From Bacteroidota bacterium (GTDB taxonomy: Bacteria; Bacteroidota; Bacteroidia; UBA7662; CANHCV01): a stretch of 24,866 bases of DNA. The stretch spans positions 1 to 24,866 of the forward strand of contig JAIYBD010000116.1 of assembly GCA_027488715.1 (NCBI GenBank). Direction: 5' to 3'. Shown here piece by piece: positions 15,126-22,900 of this stretch. A program made the position numbers and the translations under genes. The notes beneath the pieces are model-generated. The model searched no databases. It had not been told where the DNA came from and was given only the letters and a program-made list of their open reading frames with translations. Within the stretch, counting starts at the first letter, position 1; each line of letters begins with the position of its first letter.

Positions 15126-15742
15126 ATAAGGTGCGACGTATCGTTTTCCTTTTCCAAAATCAATTGTTGGCCATCCCAAAACCCATGATAGAGGCACGTA
15201 TTGGCATGATCGAACGTGTCCATGGCTTCCAATCCACGGCCGGTAAGCCAACTTAAAAAAATACGCATACAGCGGCCGTGCATGCAAATCAGCACCAAAT
15301 CCTCATCGGTTTGTATCCAATGATCCCAAAATTCTTTTTGTCGATTCATCACTTGAATTGGTGTTTCTCCCAATTCGGGACCTAAATCCAACTGCCCATT
15401 TCTCCAGGCCAAGGTAATTTCATCGAAGGCCGATTTCAAATCAGGCGTGGATTTCATGCCTTCGTGAATTCCCCAATCAAACTCGTCCAAGGCATCGAAT
15501 GCTTCGTGGGGAATTCCCGTCTTCAAGAAATGTTCTACGGTTTGATGGGTTCGCACAAGGGTGCTGGTATAAATTTTTTGGAAGGGAAGATGTTGGTATT
15601 TTTCGAAAAAACGAAGAGCTTGGTGTCGGCCTTCGTCGTTCAAGTGGGAATTTACGCCCCGGCCTTGGATGATTTTTTCTTTATTGAAGTCGGTTTGGCC
15701 GTGACGAATGATGTACAATTCTTTACGCTTCATCTTCTTCAA
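15122..15742 (-). CDS. Histidine phosphatase family protein (phosphoglycerate mutase-like)
   Basis: The protein has 206 residues. Members use a phospho-His intermediate to remove or move phosphate on small metabolites or proteins. Seen: IIRHGQTDFN at 11-20 with His14, the STLVRTHQT segment at 60-68 with Arg64, DEFDWGIHEG at 86-95 with acidic Glu87, and CMHGRCMR at 153-160 with the second catalytic His155. The length fits the phosphatase branch (cobalamin phosphatase/SixA-like range) better than true glycolytic mutases (about 230-250). The substrate cannot be chosen; no cobalamin genes are near. The start is ATG 15742 or the second ATG at 15733; both lie within the end of the pseudouridine synthase gene, so co-transcription is likely. 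Confidence 0.92.
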   Translation of the reverse strand: MKKMKRKELYIIRHGQTDFNKEKIIQGRGVNSHLNDEGRHQALRFFEKYQHLPFQKIYTSTLVRTHQTVEHFLKTGIPHEAFDALDEFDWGIHEGMKSTPDLKSAFDEITLAWRNGQLDLGPELGETPIQVMNRQKEFWDHWIQTDEDLVLICMHGRCMRIFLSWLTGRGLEAMDTFDHANTCLYHGFWDGQQLILEKENDTSHLI

Positions 15743-16805
15743 ATTGAAATCCTTTGGCTTGGGTATAATCCTCCCATTTTTTCATGGCAGAAACGAAATC
15801 TTGGGGCAAGGGGCTATCGAAAAACTTCCATTCCCCGGTGCGGGGGTGCTCAAATCCGAGGGATTTGGCATGCAAAGCGGTGCGGGGAATGATGGAGAAA
15901 CAATTTTCCACAAACTGTTTGTATTTGGAGAAAAGGGTTCCTCTCAAGGGACGATCGCCTCCGTAATTTTGATCGTTGAATAAGGTATGGCCAATGTGTT
16001 TGCTATGAACACGAATTTGATGGGTTCTTCCTGTTTCCAACTGAAACTCCATGAAAGTAACATAGCCATAACGTTTCAATACCCGATAATGGGTAACCGC
16101 GTGTTTTCCCAACCCTTCCTCTTCTTCAAACACCCGAAAGATTTTTCGATCTTGTTTTGAACGACCAATATGGCCGGTGATGGTTCCACTTTCTTCCTTT
16201 ACGTCGCCCCAAACCAAGGCTAGGTATTTCCGTTCGATGGTATGGTGGAAGAATTGTTTGGCCAGATGCTGCATGGCGTGATCGTTTTTCCCGAAAACCA
16301 ATAAGCCTGAGGTATCTTTATCGATGCGGTGCACCATTCCTGGGCGCTGAGGTTCTTTTCCGGTGGCTTCGGGCAATTTTTCGAGGTGGAAGAGAACTGC
16401 CTGCACCAGCGTTCCGTGGTAGTTACCGTGTCCGGGATGAACCACCATTCCGGGTGCTTTATTCACCACGAGCACGTCGTCGTCTTCGTAAACGATATCG
16501 AGGGGGAGGTCTTCGCCTTTGAGTTCAAAAATACGAGGGGGAGCGGCCATCACGAGGGCCACGGTATCGCCGGCACGCACTTTGAAATTCGATTTTACGA
16601 CTTTCCCGTTAACGTGGATGGAGCCGGCATCGGCGGCCAGTTGGATTCGATTACGGGAGGCGTTGGGCAATCGATCAACCAAGAATTTATCTACCCTCAG
16701 CGGTTCTTGTCCGCCATCGGCCACGAATCGATGGTGTTCGTACAACTCTTGTTCTTCGGCTTCTCCACTCCAAATTCCATCTTCCTCCAAAAAATCGTCT
16801 TGCAT
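15723..16805 (-). CDS. RluA-family rRNA/tRNA pseudouridine synthase with S4 domain (RluD-like)
   Basis: This enzyme isomerises specific uridines to pseudouridine in structured RNA. The protein has 360 residues, with an acidic N-terminal extension at 1-32, an S4 RNA-binding domain at about 36-85 (LRVDKFLVDRLPNASRNRIQ), and the RluA catalytic domain from about 100. The catalytic signature HRIDKDTSGLLV at 159-170 contains the catalytic Asp162. ERKYLALVWG and LETGRTHQIRVH further on are the usual family blocks, and ALHAKSLGFEHP is the C-terminal one. S4 plus RluA of this length is the RluD/RluC pattern; RluD (23S helix 69) is the more likely role, but the site is not provable here. ATG 16805 follows an exact TAACTTTG element by four bases. 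It overlaps the histidine phosphatase gene. Confidence 0.94.
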   Translation of the reverse strand: MQDDFLEEDGIWSGEAEEQELYEHHRFVADGGQEPLRVDKFLVDRLPNASRNRIQLAADAGSIHVNGKVVKSNFKVRAGDTVALVMAAPPRIFELKGEDLPLDIVYEDDDVLVVNKAPGMVVHPGHGNYHGTLVQAVLFHLEKLPEATGKEPQRPGMVHRIDKDTSGLLVFGKNDHAMQHLAKQFFHHTIERKYLALVWGDVKEESGTITGHIGRSKQDRKIFRVFEEEEGLGKHAVTHYRVLKRYGYVTFMEFQLETGRTHQIRVHSKHIGHTLFNDQNYGGDRPLRGTLFSKYKQFVENCFSIIPRTALHAKSLGFEHPRTGEWKFFDSPLPQDFVSAMKKWEDYTQAKGFQFEEDEA

Positions 16806-16809
16806 GGAA

Positions 16810-16817
16810 CAAAGTTA
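16810..16817 (-). promoter_or_regulatory. -7 promoter element (TAnnTTTG) for the pseudouridine synthase gene
   Basis: On the minus strand TAACTTTG is an exact match that ends four bases before the ATG at 16805, the same spacing as at the TerC-family gene and bshA. Confidence 0.6.
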
Positions 16818-17131
16818 CGGGGAAATAGGGGCCAACGGAAGGGTTGAAGAAGTTGAAATTTTTTAGAAGATGCGACTTGGGTGAGTCAACGAATCTAAGA
16901 ATTAACCATAGGCCAATCCTCGAGTCCTTAGAGACACTTGTGAAATTGGAGGTGGTTCGAATACATGGGGAATCATGATCTTGAATAAATTAAATGCCAA
17001 ATATTTTGTAAATTTGAAATGAAAGATGTTGAGGTTCTCAGCGGAGAAAACACCTTAGAATAAAAATTTATAGTTTTACTTGGATGAGTCATCCCTAAAC
17101 CGCTTTCAACTACTTAATAACCCGTATTCAA
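16818..17131. other. Intergenic stretch of about 310 bases, no gene supported
   Basis: I see no gene here. From about 16860 the sequence becomes AT-rich. It holds TAAATTTG at 17009-17016, an exact -7 match in the plus direction, followed two bases later by an ATG that opens a frame of only 14 codons (17019-17063). A near-consensus TAGTTTTA lies at 17071-17078. Either could drive the gene at 17132. No terminator or convincing repeat is seen. Confidence 0.6.
17009..17016 (+). promoter_or_regulatory. Candidate -7 promoter element (TAnnTTTG) upstream of the gene at 17132
   Basis: TAAATTTG is an exact consensus match 115 bases before ATG 17132. In an AT-rich stretch a chance match is more likely than elsewhere. 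Confidence 0.4.
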
Positions 17132-17722
17132 ATGTTAATTTGCCGATTTTTAAAATTCACCCTACTTCTTTTTTTCTTCACATTCGGATTCACTGCTCAT
17201 TCGCAAAACGAATGGGAAATCAAACTATCTAAAAATTCGAAAAGCGAGCTCATGGGCGTCTGGGAACAAGGCGATTACAAAATTTATGTGGAACTAAGTC
17301 AAATGAAATCATTTTTAGATCACACTTACCAAGAGTATACAAATAATATTTTACGCTGCACCGAGAAAGATTCTAACTTAGTGAAATACTACCGACCAAC
17401 TGCACAAAGATATCTGAACGCCGCCAAACTGATAGAGAAAGCAAATAAGGATTTTGATTTAAGAACTTTAATCATCTATCATGGGACTGAAGATATTAAT
17501 CAAAATATGGGCAATTCAGCGGTGATAAGAAGCTATATCAAACAATTAGTGGAAGGTGGGTCTGCAATTGTCACCTACAAAGGCGAACAAATTTTTACTT
17601 TGCAGTGCAAATCTGCGTATAAAGAACAGGGAGGAATACTTTACCATGGTTATGAGATAAAAACTTTCTTTGATGATATTAAAAATTGTATTTTCTCAGA
17701 ATTCACACTTTTGGGCTGGTAA
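17132..17722 (+). CDS. Exported hypothetical protein, 196 residues
   Basis: I recognise no family. A signal peptide (basic MLICRFLK start, a hydrophobic core rich in Leu and Phe, ending AHSQ at 22-25) predicts export to the periplasm or outer membrane; there is no lipobox and no T9SS tail. The mature part has 171 residues, is mixed charged and aromatic, and is rich in Lys, Asn, Tyr and Ile. A possible helical part covers about 55-105 (TYQEYTNNILRCTEKDSN), then a beta-like run at about 110-170 (LRTLIIYHG, GSAIVTYKGEQIF), and it ends FSEFTLLGW. Base composition differs clearly from the flanking housekeeping genes: 17 of 60 GC in 17281-17340 and 21 of 60 in 17341-17400, against 27 of 60 in 1381-1440. 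This suggests recent acquisition. The start is the first ATG and places the signal peptide correctly. Confidence 0.75.
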   Translation: MLICRFLKFTLLLFFFTFGFTAHSQNEWEIKLSKNSKSELMGVWEQGDYKIYVELSQMKSFLDHTYQEYTNNILRCTEKDSNLVKYYRPTAQRYLNAAKLIEKANKDFDLRTLIIYHGTEDINQNMGNSAVIRSYIKQLVEGGSAIVTYKGEQIFTLQCKSAYKEQGGILYHGYEIKTFFDDIKNCIFSEFTLLGW

Positions 17723-17923
17723 TTTACCTAAGATATATTTACGATAACAAAACATCCGCTATCACTCGGTAAGCAATAGTAGCGTTTTGACCCTTTTTTG
17801 ATTCATTTGCAGGCTATCATTTGGTTCCATGGAACAATCCAAAAATCTAAAAATTGGGTAAATAGCAACATCAATGGCAATCCGTTAAAAGCCAACCATT
17901 CAACAGAACAACAAATACAAAAA

Positions 17924-18463
17924 ATGACAACAGAAAGAAAATTAGTATTATACATTTCAATGAGTTTAGATGGCTACATTGCAACTAAAGAAGACTCTCT
18001 TGAATTTTTATCACTGGTTGAAAAAGAGGGCGAAGATTATGGTTACCATGAATTCGTTCAATCTGTTGACGCAGTAATGGTCGGAAGGAAAACCTATGAA
18101 AAAGTCATTTCCATGGGTTATGATTATCCACACTCGGACAAAGACGTTTATATACTTACAAGAACTGCCAAACCTTCGGTGGGTAATTTTAAGTTTTTTA
18201 CAGATGACCTTGTACAGCTTGTTATTGACCTAAAAAACAAACCTGGCAAAAATATTTATTGTGACGGAGGTGCTGAAATCGCTAATGAGTTGATGAAAAA
18301 TGATTTGGTAGATGAGTATATCATTTCTGTTATTCCAATTCTACTTGGTGATGGGATAAAACTATTCAAGAACGATCGACCTGAACAACGATTGGAACTT
18401 CTAAAATCCAAACAATATGAAAAAGGATTAATTCAACTTCATTATCAACGTGCTGACCAATGA
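17924..18463 (+). CDS. Dihydrofolate reductase family protein (RibD C-terminal-like)
   Basis: The protein has 179 residues of the RibD-C/DHFR-like fold, a group of small NAD(P)H-dependent reductases whose members are mostly uncharacterised. Seen: LYISMSLDGYIATKED at 9-24, the N-terminal strand and loop of the fold; VMVGRKTYE around 50-58; and the nucleotide-binding CDGGAEIANELM block at about 110-121, followed by LVDEYIISVIPILLGDGIKLF. The fold and length match stand-alone YyaP/YwjB-type proteins, not the bifunctional riboflavin enzyme. ATG 17924 aligns with the family start; a TTG upstream would add 42 unrelated residues. Codons are AT-rich like the neighbour at 17132, so it belongs to the same compositional patch. 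It is preceded by 201 bases without a gene and converges on tilS. Its substrate is unknown, and a folate role should not be assumed. Confidence 0.9.
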   Translation: MTTERKLVLYISMSLDGYIATKEDSLEFLSLVEKEGEDYGYHEFVQSVDAVMVGRKTYEKVISMGYDYPHSDKDVYILTRTAKPSVGNFKFFTDDLVQLVIDLKNKPGKNIYCDGGAEIANELMKNDLVDEYIISVIPILLGDGIKLFKNDRPEQRLELLKSKQYEKGLIQLHYQRADQ

Positions 18464-18524
18464 ATACTCAATAACCGAAGGAACAGCAGGTAAAACTGAA
18501 ATCAGCTATTTGGGCATACGGTCG

Positions 18525-18543
18525 GTTCAATACTGAATTGAAC
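18525..18543. repeat. Short inverted repeat between the DHFR-like gene and tilS
   Basis: GTTCAAT-ACTGA-ATTGAAC is a perfect 7-bp dyad with a five-base loop in the 171-base convergent gap. No T-run follows on either strand, so it is not a typical terminator. A second dyad (AACCGA 18473-18478 with TCGGTT 18522-18527) overlaps its left arm. Confidence 0.45.
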
Positions 18544-18634
18544 ATTGGCATTTCAAGGTTAGCAGAATTCCCACATTCAAATCGTTTATTTCCCGCTCTC
18601 TACAAAGCCCCATTCAACAACAATTAATATTCCT

Positions 18635-19852
18635 TTACCTCCAATTCGGGTGCGTCCAAATATCTAAAATTTCGACCAGCATTCCACTCCACTCTACCAC
18701 CAAAACAGCATCCTTTTCCAACCCATAAATGCCTTTGGTTGGCAAAAAATCGCTCACTTTTTTGTGCTTCCCCACCGTGTATTCCAAACGGTCGCCGGGT
18801 TTCCAATTCCGAACCACTACGCTTTCTCCGCGCTCCAATGTTGCAGAAATTTTTGGAAAAAACTGTTCATTCCATTCTTTCACTGTTCCTTCAAATTCCA
18901 CTTCCTTGCTTGGAAAATCGCCCAATTGAAGGATTTGATCTACGACCACGACTTGCCAATTTTTGGCGTGCCAACGTTTGTTTTTCTGCCCGATGTGCGC
19001 CAAAACGTCGGTGCATTGTTCCAACGAAAATCCGTACCGGCGCAAAACCATAAACAGCAACATGGATGCATTTTTGATGGTCTGAAGGCCGCTCAAATCG
19101 ATGATAAACCCAAACGACACTTGCCTGAGCGGCAACTTTTCGTCCACCAACTCGTTCATCAACTCGTTTTGAAGCCCCATGAACCACGCATTCCGAGCCA
19201 TCGTTTCCGATGCATGGGGCGCTACGTCCTCCAAAACCGGCATCAACCGGTGGCGAATTTTGTTCCGGAAGAATTGAACATCATCATTGGTTTCATCATC
19301 CATCCAAGAAATAGCGTTGGCTTTTGCAAAATGAAGGAGTGCCGATTTAGGAAAAGAAATCAACGGACGAACATAGGGTCCTCGAATGCCGGGAATCCCT
19401 TTCATGCCCGAAAGTCCCGTGCCCCGAAGCTGATTCATCAGCACCGTTTCCACCACATCATCGCGGTGATGCCCCAAAAGAACTTTTTCATATCGAAACT
19501 CCTGCATCAACCGCTCAAAAATGCCGTAACGCAAATTCCTTGCTTCCAGTTCCCAACTTCCTTGAACATTGTCCCAATGTGTTGGTGGAATAAATTCGAC
19601 ATGAACTGGGACCTTTAACCGATCACAAACGCTTCGAATCAGCTCAACATCGCGATCGGCATTTTCCCTCCAGCCGTGGTGAACAACCACCACTCCCAAT
19701 TGAGAAAAAAAGGAGGCAGCGCGATGCAACAAAACCATGGAATCAACCCCTCCGCTGCAAGCAATCAGCACCTTTTGCTGAGAAGTACATTGAAATTCGC
19801 TCCAGGGAATGATCACGTTTTTTTTCTTTTTCACAAAGATGCAAAAATCCAT
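18635..19852 (-). CDS. tilS: tRNA(Ile)-lysidine synthase TilS
   Basis: TilS uses ATP to attach lysine to C34 of the CAU-anticodon tRNA-Ile2, changing its decoding from AUG to AUA; it is cytosolic and essential in most bacteria. The protein has 405 residues. Seen: the PP-loop CSGGVDSM at 32-39, VVHHGWRENADRD at 57-69, LGHHRDDVVET around 125-135, the RGTGLSGMKGIPG loop, and DDETN followed by RNKIRHRLMPVL in the core. The C-terminal TilS domain has VVVRNWKPGDRLEY and KKVSDFL near the end. The start is uncertain: ATG 19852 gives 32 residues before the PP-loop, but GTG at 19831 follows a CATCTTTG promoter-like string and would also serve. It is divergent from the subtilase gene across 54 bases. 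Confidence 0.96.
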   Translation of the reverse strand: MDFCIFVKKKKNVIIPWSEFQCTSQQKVLIACSGGVDSMVLLHRAASFFSQLGVVVVHHGWRENADRDVELIRSVCDRLKVPVHVEFIPPTHWDNVQGSWELEARNLRYGIFERLMQEFRYEKVLLGHHRDDVVETVLMNQLRGTGLSGMKGIPGIRGPYVRPLISFPKSALLHFAKANAISWMDDETNDDVQFFRNKIRHRLMPVLEDVAPHASETMARNAWFMGLQNELMNELVDEKLPLRQVSFGFIIDLSGLQTIKNASMLLFMVLRRYGFSLEQCTDVLAHIGQKNKRWHAKNWQVVVVDQILQLGDFPSKEVEFEGTVKEWNEQFFPKISATLERGESVVVRNWKPGDRLEYTVGKHKKVSDFLPTKGIYGLEKDAVLVVEWSGMLVEILDIWTHPNWR

Positions 19853-19883
19853 CCCAAGTATTTCATAACCCTATGGTTTTTTG

Positions 19884-19891
19884 TACTTTTG
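19884..19891 (+). promoter_or_regulatory. -7 promoter element (TAnnTTTG) for the subtilase gene
   Basis: TACTTTTG is an exact consensus match, 15 bases before ATG 19907. Longer in-frame starts upstream would overlap both this element and the start of tilS, so ATG 19907, which opens a clean signal peptide, is preferred. Confidence 0.65.
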
Positions 19892-19906
19892 GAACGAACT
19901 AACGGT

Positions 19907-22900
19907 ATGAAAAAATTTGTTTTAGGCAGTATTTTTTGCCTCTTTGCAGCGGGAGCATTGGCTCAATCGAAAACTTCTCCTTTGTACTTCCAATCGGGAA
20001 CCCTTCAACCCATCGAATTTGATGCTTGGAATACCCCTTGGACACCAAGCGAGAAAAAAGCAGGAAAAGGAATTCGTATCATTCAATTCGATGCGATTCC
20101 AACTCAGGAAAAAATGAAATGGCTTCAGTCCCAAGGAATTCAAATCCTGGATTATATGCCAGAAAAAGCATATTTCGCCGAAATCCCTACCACCATCGAT
20201 TTTACGATCCTACGTCAAAACGGAGTCGTTGCCATTCTTGGAATCAACCTTTCCATGAAACAGAGTAAGGAATTGGTCACCGAAGAATACCCCCAATGGG
20301 CCGTGAACGGAAGCCGTATCAAATTGTCGGTAACGGGGTATAAAAATACACTTTCGTCCGACGTAGAAAAAGCTATAATTGCCGAAGGATTTCAAATTTT
20401 TGAAAATCAAGGGCAATACCAACATTGGTTGGTGGAAGGCCCCATTTCCAAAATCAAAAATCTAACTCAAATTCCTGCACTTCAGTACGTAGAATGCGTT
20501 TCTAAACCCGGCGAAAAAGAAGATACCGAGGCACGAGCCCTACACCGTTCCTCCCCCATCAACAATAAATTCAATCCTGTTGCCCGTAAATTTAATGGAT
20601 CGGGAGTTACCGTTGCCTTGGGCGATGATGGAATTGTTGGTCCTCACATCGACTTTACCGGTCGATTGACCAATGTAGCTACCACCAATACAGGAACGCA
20701 CGGCGACATGTGCGCCGGCATCATTGGAGGCGCTGGCAACCTTGATTCCCGCGCAGCTGGCATGGCCGATGGCGCCCAAATCATCAATTATTCCATTAAT
20801 GGATATGCTCAAGTGGTAAATGCTCCTCAAAATTTCACCACTACCGGACAGGTTATTTCCACCACGTCGTATTCCCAAACCTGTAACGGTGGTTATACGG
20901 CCGATGCCCGCACCATCGACCTTCAAATGGGAGCCAACCAACAACTCATGCACGTTTTTTCAGGGGGTAACCAAGGACAAAACAACTGCAATTATGGAGC
21001 TGGAACCGGTTGGGGAACCATTACCGGCGGATACAAAGCATCAAAACACGTGATGGCGGCAGGAAACACCACCTACTTGGGTGTGATTGATCCCACCTCC
21101 TCCCGCGGACCTTCGGCCGACGGACGCATCAAGCCCGATATTTGCGCCAACGGAACCAACCAAATCAGTACCGATCCCAACAACACCTACGCGCCGGGTG
21201 GAGGAACCTCGGCGGCTTCTCCGGGTATTGCGGGCATCACTGCTCAGTTGTACCAAGCCTATCGAGAATTTAACGGAGGCAGAAACGCTCCCGGTGCTTT
21301 GTTAAAGGCCGTTCTTCTCAATACAGCTGAAGATTTGGGGAACCGGGGGCCCGATTACACCTACGGATTTGGACGCGTAAATGCCTATCGGGCTCTGAAA
21401 GCCTTGGAACAACGCACCTACATCGATTCATTTTTGGTTCAGGGAGATTCCATCAATCATTCCATTGTGGTACCGGCCGGCACCCGACAAGTAAAGCTGA
21501 TGTGCTACTGGCCCGATACTGCAGGCGTAGGTAACGCAACAAAAGCCTTGGTAAACGACATCGATTTCAAGGCGGTGAATAATGGTATTACCCACCTGCC
21601 TCTGGTATTAACCCCAGCTCGAAATGCAGCTATTTTAAATGCTTTAGCTGTTCCTGGACGCGATACGCTGAACAACGCTGAACAAATCGTAATCGACAAT
21701 CCGGTAGCTGGTCCCATTCAACTTCAAATCAAAGGAACCTCCATTCCCATGGGCCCCCAACGTTACATCTTGGTTTACACCTTTTTAACGGAAGATGTAA
21801 AGTTCATGGCACCATTTGGACGAGAAGGATTTTCGGCCGGACAACGGGAGGTCATTCATTGGGATGCGGTGGGAAACAGCGGCACTTTTGACTTGGCTTA
21901 TTCGGTAGATAGTGGATTGAATTGGTCGACCATTGCCACCAATATTGCAGCTACGGTGCGTCATTACGAATGGACAGTACCCTCTGTTCCTGCAACCGGA
22001 AACGGAATGTTGCGTATCAGCCGCAACGGACAATTCTACTATCCAGACACGACCGTTTCCTTCATCAATCGCCCAACGGGATTGCGTTTGGATTGGCAGT
22101 GCGCCGATTCGTTGAGGTTGATTTGGAATGCCGTTCCCGGCGCAACATCGTATCGCATTCACGAATTGGGCGCTCGCTACATGGATTCCATTGGAACTTC
22201 TAATTCTTCATCATTCATTGTTCGAAGAACTGGAGTTTCAACCGCAAATACCTGGTTTGCCATCACAGCTTTTGGTCCTCAAGGCGCCGTTTCAGAGCGA
22301 GGATTGGCCTTCAACAAAAATGCTACCGCTTTAAATTGCCCAGTAACCGTTGATGCCGAAGCTTTAAGTGTGGTTTCACCTGTTCCTGGAAGAACCCCAT
22401 CCTGCCATGGAAATGCTCAAACACCGGTAACCGTGGTGGTTCGCAACGATGGCACTCAATCGATTTCCAATGTTCCTGTAAGTTATTCCATTACGGGTGC
22501 GATTACCGCTTCGGGTTCAGATACCTTGCGCAGGTCGATCGATCCATTCGACACGGCATGGTTTACATTTTCGGTTCCCATTTCGACGACCACCGCCGGG
22601 GTTTACAATGTTAATTTCCAAGTTGGCTTACCTGGAGATTTGGTTGCGAACAACAATGCCATCACCAGTATTTCCACCTTTACGGCATCAAATCTCATCA
22701 ATCTACCTTATTCTGAAAATTTCGATCAACTATCGACCTGTGCAACAACTGCCAATTGTGGAACCGGAACGTGCGCATTGGGATCGGCCAACGGCGGAAT
22801 CACCAATGAACCGAACGGCACTTCTGACGATATTGATTTTCGCAATACCAATGCTGCAACTCCATCGGCCGGAACAGGACCCGATTTTGACCACACCAGC

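Noticed and set aside
16329..16847. Open frame (172 codons) antisense to the pseudouridine synthase gene
   Set aside because: It overlaps the conserved catalytic and S4 coding region; composition is that of a shadow frame.
16951..16965. GGTTCGAATA string resembling a tRNA T-loop
   Set aside because: The flanking bases do not pair into a T stem and no anticodon or acceptor stem is found; at most a relic, probably chance.
17723..17923. Possible integron attC-like site before the DHFR-like gene
   Set aside because: Weak dyads such as CGCTA/TAGCG are present, but the conserved outer core sequences and a matching site after the gene are missing.
18764..19618. Long open frame (284 codons) antisense to tilS
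   Set aside because: It mirrors a certain tilS gene and has no start context or recognisable domain.
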